Positions 41,787-46,625 of a stretch of DNA of 46,625 nt are shown in pieces (positions within the stretch are counted from its first letter, which is position 1; each line of letters begins with the position of its first letter). The notes beneath the pieces were generated by a model. That model worked only from the letters and a program-made list of their open reading frames with translations, had not been told where the DNA came from and made no database searches. The translations under genes and the position numbers were made by a program. Source of the DNA: Acidimicrobiaceae bacterium (lineage in GTDB: Bacteria > Actinomycetota > Acidimicrobiia > Acidimicrobiales > RAAP-2); assembly GCA_027306585.1 (NCBI GenBank), contig DAHUZJ010000093.1:1-46625 (forward strand), in the 5' to 3' direction.

Positions 41787-43328
41787 GTGGCCACGAACAA
41801 CGGCCGGCGACGGCTGATCGCGCCCGTCGGCCGGTTCGCCCGCAGGGGTGCCCGGTCGGCGCAGGAGCACCTGGTCCCCGTCCTGGGCGGGCGGGAGCGG
41901 GCGCGGGTCATCGTGCTCCTGGCCTGCATCCTGGCGCTGTCGAGCGCCGACACGGCCACCGTCGGGTCGGCCGCCACAGCGCTGCGCAACGCGCTCCACA
42001 TCACCAACACCGACATCGGCCTGCTGGTGGCCGTGACGGCGGGGGTGGGCGCCGTCTTCTCCTTGCCCTTCGGCGCGCTGGTCGACCGGGTGCGACGGAC
42101 GAGCCTCCTCGGCGTGGCCATCGCGACGTGGGGGATCGCCATGATCTGGTCAGCCGCCGCCGGGTCGTTCGGGCAGCTGCTGCTGGCCCGCCTGGCCCTG
42201 GGGGCGGTGACCGCCGTCGCCGGGCCGGCAGTCGCCTCCCTGGTCGGCGACTGGTTCCCGGGGGGCGAGCGCGGAAAGATCTACAGCTACGTCCTCACGG
42301 GCGAGCTGCTCGGCGCCGGCGTCGGCTTCGTGGTGACCGGCGACCTCGCCGCCCTGTCCTGGCGGCTCGCCTTCATGATCCTGGCGTTGCCGGCCTTCTT
42401 CATCGCGTGGGCCGTGTTCCACCTGAAGGAGCCGGCCCGCGGCGGACAGGGCGCCCTGGCCCCCGAGCCGGGCACGCCGGCCTGGGAGACGGCCCAGAAG
42501 GCGGCCGCCGACCCGGAGCCGCAGCCCCAGCCCGACCTCGGGGTCACCGACGCCCAGCGTCTCGTGCTCGAGCGCGGGGTCCGGCCACACCGAGCCCTCG
42601 TCGCCCGGGGCCGACCGCAAATGCGGTTCGTCGAGGCCGTCCGGTACGTCCTGTCGGTCCGGACCAACGTCGCCCTCATCGTCTCCGGGGCCTGCGGCTA
42701 CTACTTCCTCGCCGGGGTCCAGACGTTCGGGATCGAGTTCGTGAAGGGCCAGTACCACGTCGACCAGGTGCTGGCCAGCGGGCTCCTCCTCGTGGTCGGC
42801 ACCGGCGCCGTGCTCGGCGTGCTGGTCGCCGGGCCGTTGGGTGACCGCCTCCTGCGGCGGGGCGTCGTCTCCGGCCGCGTCATGGTGGCGGCAGTCGCGG
42901 CGGCCGTGACGGTCGTGCTGTTCGTCCCCGCCCTGGTCACCCACAGCGTGCTGGGCGCCCTCCCCTACGTCGTGCTGGCCGCCGCCGCCCTGTCGGCCCA
43001 GAACCCGCCCATCGACGCCGCCCGTCTCGACATCATGCCGGCCTGGCTGTGGGGGCGCGCCGAAGGCGTTCGCACCTTCCTGCGCACCGCCGCCCAGGCC
43101 CTCGCCCCGCTCCTCTTCGGCGCGGTGTCCGACTACGTCTTCGGTGGCGGCGCCTCGGGGCTGCGGTGGACGTTCGTGGTGATGCTCCTGCCGCTGTCGG
43201 CCAGCGCCCTGTACCTCTTCTCCGCTGCCAAGCGGTACCCGCGCGACGTGGCGACGGCGGCAGCGGTCACCCTGGCCGCCGCGCCGCCGGGTCGGTCGCC
43301 AGCACCGCCAGGCGCGCCCGCCACGTGA
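41787..43328 (+). CDS. Major facilitator superfamily transporter
   Basis: A 513-residue MFS-type permease with about twelve hydrophobic helices. The loop between helices 2 and 3 reads GALVDRVRRTSLLGVAI, matching the MFS GxLaDrxGRR motif, and the equivalent in the second half is GPLGDRLLRRGVVSGR. A long hydrophilic central loop (about residues 215-290, Pro/Glu/Gln-rich) separates the halves. The substrate cannot be read from sequence. GTG 41787 is preceded by AGGATGGAGCC, which could be either a ribosome site or a -10 hexamer (CAGGAT, 6 nt away). The 3' end overlaps the convergent methyltransferase by 62 nt. Confidence 0.85.
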   Translation: MATNNGRRRLIAPVGRFARRGARSAQEHLVPVLGGRERARVIVLLACILALSSADTATVGSAATALRNALHITNTDIGLLVAVTAGVGAVFSLPFGALVDRVRRTSLLGVAIATWGIAMIWSAAAGSFGQLLLARLALGAVTAVAGPAVASLVGDWFPGGERGKIYSYVLTGELLGAGVGFVVTGDLAALSWRLAFMILALPAFFIAWAVFHLKEPARGGQGALAPEPGTPAWETAQKAAADPEPQPQPDLGVTDAQRLVLERGVRPHRALVARGRPQMRFVEAVRYVLSVRTNVALIVSGACGYYFLAGVQTFGIEFVKGQYHVDQVLASGLLLVVGTGAVLGVLVAGPLGDRLLRRGVVSGRVMVAAVAAAVTVVLFVPALVTHSVLGALPYVVLAAAALSAQNPPIDAARLDIMPAWLWGRAEGVRTFLRTAAQALAPLLFGAVSDYVFGGGASGLRWTFVVMLLPLSASALYLFSAAKRYPRDVATAAAVTLAAAPPGRSPAPPGAPAT

Positions 43329-44175
43329 AGCCGAGGCCGTAGGGGACGGAAGCGGCCGCGTACGCCCCGCGCACGTCGGCGTCGAACTGGGTCACGCCGA
43401 GCTCCTCGTCCGAGAGGCCGGCCCGCGACAGCATCTGGTACGTGCCGTGGCTGCGCAGCAGCGCGGCGAACCGCTCGGCGCCTCCCTCGACGACCTCGTC
43501 CACCGCGACCTCCCGGACGTAGGCGAAGTGCCCGCTCTGGCGCATGCGCTCGAGATGACCGCTCTTGTCCCACGACTGGACCCCCGGCCCCCGGCTCCGC
43601 TGCCCCCCGCCGGCGTCCTGGGTGCCCAGCTGGAGCGCGGACTCGTCGATCGGTGCCCGCGGGTCCTCGCCGGCGGTGAGCCGCTCCTCCAGCACCCGGA
43701 AACGCCGGTCGATCGCGACCCACGCCCCCTCGGCTCGGGCGTTCCCGGCGACCGGGGGCCAGTCGGCGTCGATGGCGGCGAGGACGCCACCCGGCCGCAG
43801 GATGCGCGCCACCTCGGCCAGCGTGGGCTCGGGGTCCATCCAGTGCAGGGCCTGGACGGCCACCACCACGTCCGCCGATCGATCGGGCAGGCCGGTGGCG
43901 TGGGCCACCGCGTCCTTGACGGTCACGCCGGGCGCAGGGCGGCTGTCGGCCGCCGCGCGCATGTCGGCGTTGGGCTCGATCCCCACCACCGACGCCGCCC
44001 ACGCCGCCGCCCACCGCGTCGAGAGCCCGCTCCCGCTCCCGAGGTCGACGACCTGCGGGCGCGGCACCCCGGCATAGGCCGCGAGGAGCCGGCCGAGCTT
44101 GGCCGGGGGTGCCGGGCGCACGTTGTCGTAGAGGTCGGCGAAGCCGGTGAACCGGTCGAGATTCGCGGTCGTCAT
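43267..44175 (-). CDS. Class I SAM-dependent methyltransferase
   Basis: A 302-residue protein with a Methyltransf_11-type fold: motif I VVDLGSGSGLSTRWAA, acidic end of beta2 VVGIEPNADM, then DVVVAVQALHWMDPEPTLAEV and RILRPGGVLAAIDADW. The N-terminal FTGFADLYDNVRPAPPA resembles small-molecule or trans-aconitate-type methyltransferases; the substrate is unknown. ATG 44175 fits the family start; the longer frame enters the galK promoter. It is divergent from galK. Confidence 0.85.
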   Translation of the reverse strand: MTTANLDRFTGFADLYDNVRPAPPAKLGRLLAAYAGVPRPQVVDLGSGSGLSTRWAAAWAASVVGIEPNADMRAAADSRPAPGVTVKDAVAHATGLPDRSADVVVAVQALHWMDPEPTLAEVARILRPGGVLAAIDADWPPVAGNARAEGAWVAIDRRFRVLEERLTAGEDPRAPIDESALQLGTQDAGGGQRSRGPGVQSWDKSGHLERMRQSGHFAYVREVAVDEVVEGGAERFAALLRSHGTYQMLSRAGLSDEELGVTQFDADVRGAYAAASVPYGLGFTWRARLAVLATDPAARRPG

Positions 44176-44271
44176 CGGCGCCCGACCGTAGCCGCACCGG
44201 GCCCGCAGTGGTCGAACCCGGCCGGTGCCGTCGAGCACGGCTCGACCGGCCCTCCTCAGTCGCCGGGGGGT

Positions 44272-44285
44272 TGCACGCAGGTGCA
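44272..44285. promoter_or_regulatory. Inverted repeat in the galK upstream region
   Basis: TGCAC-GCAG-GTGCA (5-bp arms) lies about 25 nt before the galK GTG. A CATGCT hexamer 6 nt before the GTG could be the -10 box, which puts this repeat near the -35 region, a usual operator position. Confidence 0.3.
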
Positions 44286-44308
44286 GCCGCCCGTGCCATG
44301 CTCTGGCC

Positions 44309-45487
44309 GTGACGGAACCGATGCGTGCGCAGTCCCCCGGACGGGTCAACCTCATCGGCGACCACACGGACTACTGCGGCGGGCTGGCGCTCCCGGTCGC
44401 CGTCGACCTGCGCACGGAGGCGGACTTCGAGCCGGACGGCTCCGAGCGGATCGTGGTGCGCTCGACCATCGACTCCCGGCCGGCCATCGTCCCGCTGGGC
44501 GCCACGGCGCAGGGTGGCCCCGGCAGCCTTCCGGGCTGGGCGCGGCTCGCCGCCGCCGTGGTGGCGCTCGTGCGCCCCGCGTCCGGAGGCACCTGCGAGG
44601 TCCGCAGCACGGTGCCGGTGGGCGCCGGCCTCTCGTCGAGCGCCGCGTTCACCATGGCCCTGGCCCTCGCGCTCGGGGCCTCGGCCGATCCCCTCGGGCT
44701 GGCCAGCCTGTGCCAGCAGGCCGAGGACGCCGTCGGCTCTCCCGTGGGCCTGATGGACCCCCTCGTGATCGCCGCCGCACGGGCAGGCCACGCACTGCTC
44801 ATCGACTTCAACACCCTGCAGGTCGAGCACGTGCCGATCCCTGCCGACGTCGACCTCGTGGTCGTCCATTCGGGCAAGGCGCGCCGCTTGGCCGACACCC
44901 CGTATGCCGAACGGCGCGCCGAATGTGCGGCGGCCGCCTCCCGCCTTGGCATGCCGCTCGGCATGGCCGGGGAGGAGGACCTGCGCGCCTTGAGCGGCAC
45001 GGCCCGCGCCCGGGCGCGCCACGTCGTCACGGAGTGCCGGCGCGTCCGCTCCCTCGCCACCGCCCTGGCGGCAGCCGACTGCGTCACCGCCGGGCGGCTG
45101 ATGACCGAGAGCCAGCAGAGCCTCGCCGGCGATTTCGGCGCCTCCACGCCCGAGCTCGACGCCCTGGTCGCCGAGCTGTTGGCACAGCCGGGCGTCTTCG
45201 GTGCCCGGATGACGGGGGGCGGGTTCGGTGGCTGCGTGGTCGCGCTGGCGGCGCCAGGGGCGCTCGACCCCGGCCAGTGGCCGGGCCGGGCATGGCTGGT
45301 CCGATCGGCAGGGGGTGCCACGCGCACCTCGGCCGCAGACGGTTCCTCCGGGGAGGACGTCTCGTTCCCCGACGCCCTGGTCGTGCCGGACGCCGCGTTC
45401 GCTCCCGTCGCGCCGCAGCCGCCGGGCGAGGACGGGGCTACGCCGGCCGGCGGGACCACACCGGACGCCGCCGACTCCCACACGTGA
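44309..45487 (+). CDS. galK: Galactokinase (GHMP kinase family)
   Basis: A 392-residue GHMP kinase. The galactokinase signature GRVNLIGDHTDYCGG starts at residue 11, with Asp at the usual Glu position, which the family pattern allows. The phosphate-binding motif is VPVGAGLSSSAAF and motif 3 is ARMTGGGFGGCVV. It should phosphorylate galactose, or a related sugar, with ATP. The N-terminus is short, lacking about 20 residues that many galactokinases have before the signature, and the C-terminus carries a 60-residue low-complexity tail. GTG 44309 has CATGCT 6 nt upstream. The stop overlaps the DNA methyltransferase start (GTGA). Confidence 0.85.
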   Translation: MTEPMRAQSPGRVNLIGDHTDYCGGLALPVAVDLRTEADFEPDGSERIVVRSTIDSRPAIVPLGATAQGGPGSLPGWARLAAAVVALVRPASGGTCEVRSTVPVGAGLSSSAAFTMALALALGASADPLGLASLCQQAEDAVGSPVGLMDPLVIAAARAGHALLIDFNTLQVEHVPIPADVDLVVVHSGKARRLADTPYAERRAECAAAASRLGMPLGMAGEEDLRALSGTARARARHVVTECRRVRSLATALAAADCVTAGRLMTESQQSLAGDFGASTPELDALVAELLAQPGVFGARMTGGGFGGCVVALAAPGALDPGQWPGRAWLVRSAGGATRTSAADGSSGEDVSFPDALVVPDAAFAPVAPQPPGEDGATPAGGTTPDAADSHT

Positions 45488-46413
45488 CCGCCGTGCCGGG
45501 TGGCGGGCTGGTGCTCGGGCCCGACGACCTGGTGGTCCTCGGCGACAACCTCACTGTCCTCCCCCGCCTCCCGGAGGCGTCCTTCCAGCTCGCCTACCTC
45601 GACCCGCCCTTCAACACCGGCAAGGTCCGCCACCACCGGACCCTCGAGACCCGGCGCTCCCTCGACGGCGACCGGGTCGGATTCGGCGGCCGCCGCTACC
45701 GCACGACCGAGGTCGGACGGCTCGCCTACGGCGACCAGCACGACGACTACCTCTCGTCCTTCCTCGCCCCCAGGCTGGAGGAGGTGCGGCGGCTCCTCGC
45801 GTCGGACGGCACGCTCTACTTCCACATCGACTACCGGGAGGCGCACTACTGCAAGGTCCTGCTCGACGAGATCTTCGGCCGGGAGTGCTTCCTCAACGAG
45901 ATCGTGTGGGCCTACGACTACGGCGGCCGCCCACGTGACCGCTGGCCGGCCAAGCACGACACCATCCTCGTGTACGTCCGCCACCCCGGCCGCCACCACT
46001 TCGACCAGGAGGCCGTCGAGCGCATCCCCTACATGGCGCCGGGGCTCGTGACGCCCGAGAAGGCGGCCCGCGGCAAGCTCCCCACCGACGTGTGGTGGCA
46101 CACGATCGTCACGACCTCGGGCCGGGAACGGACCGGCTACCCGACCCAGAAGCCCGAGGGCATCCTCCGGCGGGTGGTGCAGGCCTCGTCGGGACCCGGT
46201 GCCTGGGTGCTCGATGCCTTCGCCGGCAGCGGCACCACTGGGGCGGTGGCCCGGACGCTCGGCCGGCGGTGCCTCCTCGTGGACGACAACCCCGAGGCCA
46301 TCGCCGTCATGCGCCGGCGGCTCGGCACGGACGCGGTGCGTTACGTCGGCACCAACGGTCGGCCGCTGCCCGACGAGCCCCGCACCCGTCCCGACGGACC
46401 CGTTCGGGACTGA
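45484..46413 (+). CDS. Site-specific DNA methyltransferase (beta class, N6-A or N4-C)
   Basis: A 309-residue DNA methyltransferase. Catalytic motif DPPFNTG near residue 40 comes before the target region, and the SAM motif FAGSGTTG lies near residue 255, preceded by GYPTQKPEGILRRVV; this order defines the beta class. No restriction endonuclease is adjacent, so it looks solitary. GTG 45484 overlaps the galK stop, so it may depend on galK translation. The target sequence cannot be read from the protein. The longer open frame upstream is a galK shadow. Confidence 0.88.
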   Translation: MTAVPGGGLVLGPDDLVVLGDNLTVLPRLPEASFQLAYLDPPFNTGKVRHHRTLETRRSLDGDRVGFGGRRYRTTEVGRLAYGDQHDDYLSSFLAPRLEEVRRLLASDGTLYFHIDYREAHYCKVLLDEIFGRECFLNEIVWAYDYGGRPRDRWPAKHDTILVYVRHPGRHHFDQEAVERIPYMAPGLVTPEKAARGKLPTDVWWHTIVTTSGRERTGYPTQKPEGILRRVVQASSGPGAWVLDAFAGSGTTGAVARTLGRRCLLVDDNPEAIAVMRRRLGTDAVRYVGTNGRPLPDEPRTRPDGPVRD

Positions 46414-46442
46414 AGGGGGGCAGGCACACCGGCGCGTGGCGG

Positions 46443-46493
46443 GCGGTGCCGGTGCGGCGCCGGTGCGGGCCCGGCGGTGCCGGTGCGGGCCGC
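46443..46493. repeat. Short GC-rich direct repeats after the DNA methyltransferase
   Basis: GCCGGTGCGG occurs three times (46448-46457, 46459-46468, 46479-46488) within a 50-bp GC-only tract. It may act as a terminator or be simple slippage sequence. Confidence 0.5.
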
Positions 46494-46524
46494 CGCGCCC
46501 CGGTCCGTGGCCGCCGACCCGGGG

Positions 46525-46530
46525 TACCAT
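46525..46530 (+). promoter_or_regulatory. Candidate -10 box (TACCAT) of the right-edge gene
   Basis: TACCAT is 7 nt before ATG 46538, with no ribosome site between, again consistent with a leaderless transcript. Confidence 0.4.
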
Positions 46531-46537
46531 CCGGCGC

Positions 46538-46625
46538 ATGGACATGGTGCCGCGTGTCGGTGATGCGCACGGCCACGACGTCGACGGACAGCTCCACGCC
46601 CTCGAGAGCGACCTCGAGTACGTCC
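46538..46625 (+). CDS. Partial CDS leaving the right edge, unrecognised
   Basis: Only 29 residues are visible (MDMVPRVGDAHGHDVDGQLH and onward, then LESDLEYV). The frame is open to the end of the window and has a TACCAT hexamer just upstream. His/Asp-rich start; no family can be assigned. Confidence 0.45.
   Translation, partial: MDMVPRVGDAHGHDVDGQLHALESDLEYV

Overview
The window is a GC-rich chromosomal segment from an actinobacterium. Two things suggest the class Acidimicrobiia: the gene order around smc-ftsY-ffh-rpsP, and a secreted amidase carrying YWxVASDGGIFSFG-type repeats. That assignment is inference from gene order and protein style; there is no rRNA here to test it. No rRNA, tRNA, CRISPR array, transposase or phage gene was seen. 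Nearly all of it is housekeeping chromosome with short gaps, many GTG starts and frequent ATGA/GTGA stop-start overlaps.

Left part (1-10,900): a respiratory oxidase region. On the plus strand lie ctaB (heme O synthase), a SCO-type copper chaperone and a membrane-anchored protein of unknown function. Facing them on the minus strand is an operon reading cupredoxin > ctaC > ctaD > ctaE > 37-residue membrane peptide > ctaG-like protein, with a candidate promoter at 8665-8693. Subunit I keeps the heme/CuB ligands and the cross-link tyrosine, but the D-channel Asp, the K-channel Lys and several nearby residues are replaced. The first gene encodes a second CuA-like cupredoxin. Two small membrane proteins and a cell-wall amidase follow.

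Middle part (10,960-18,330): comM, a possible structured leader RNA before a 59-residue protein, small unrecognised ORFs, an SPFH protein with a 69-residue NfeD-type OB-fold partner, a PaaG-like crotonase, an FMN-binding protein overlapping a ferric-reductase-like flavocytochrome, and YraN.

Core part (18,365-37,181, all minus strand): fakA-like > recG > rsmD > coaD > sepIVA-like > yceD > rpmF > plsX > acpP > rnc > mutM > smc > ftsY > ffh > rpsP > khpA > rimM > trmD > rplS > DUF2469 > yraN. This links ribosome biogenesis, tRNA/rRNA modification, protein targeting, fatty-acid synthesis, CoA synthesis and chromosome condensation in the order familiar from mycobacteria, but without lepB and rnhB. 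trmD appears to start at ATT.

Right part (37,287-46,625): rpmB, a D,D-carboxypeptidase-like protein, thiL, GTP-dependent PEP carboxykinase, an MFS transporter, a SAM methyltransferase, galactokinase overlapping a beta-class DNA methyltransferase, and the start of another gene. Many genes have a TAnnnT-like hexamer 6-9 nt before the start codon and no Shine-Dalgarno sequence, so leaderless or near-leaderless transcription looks common.
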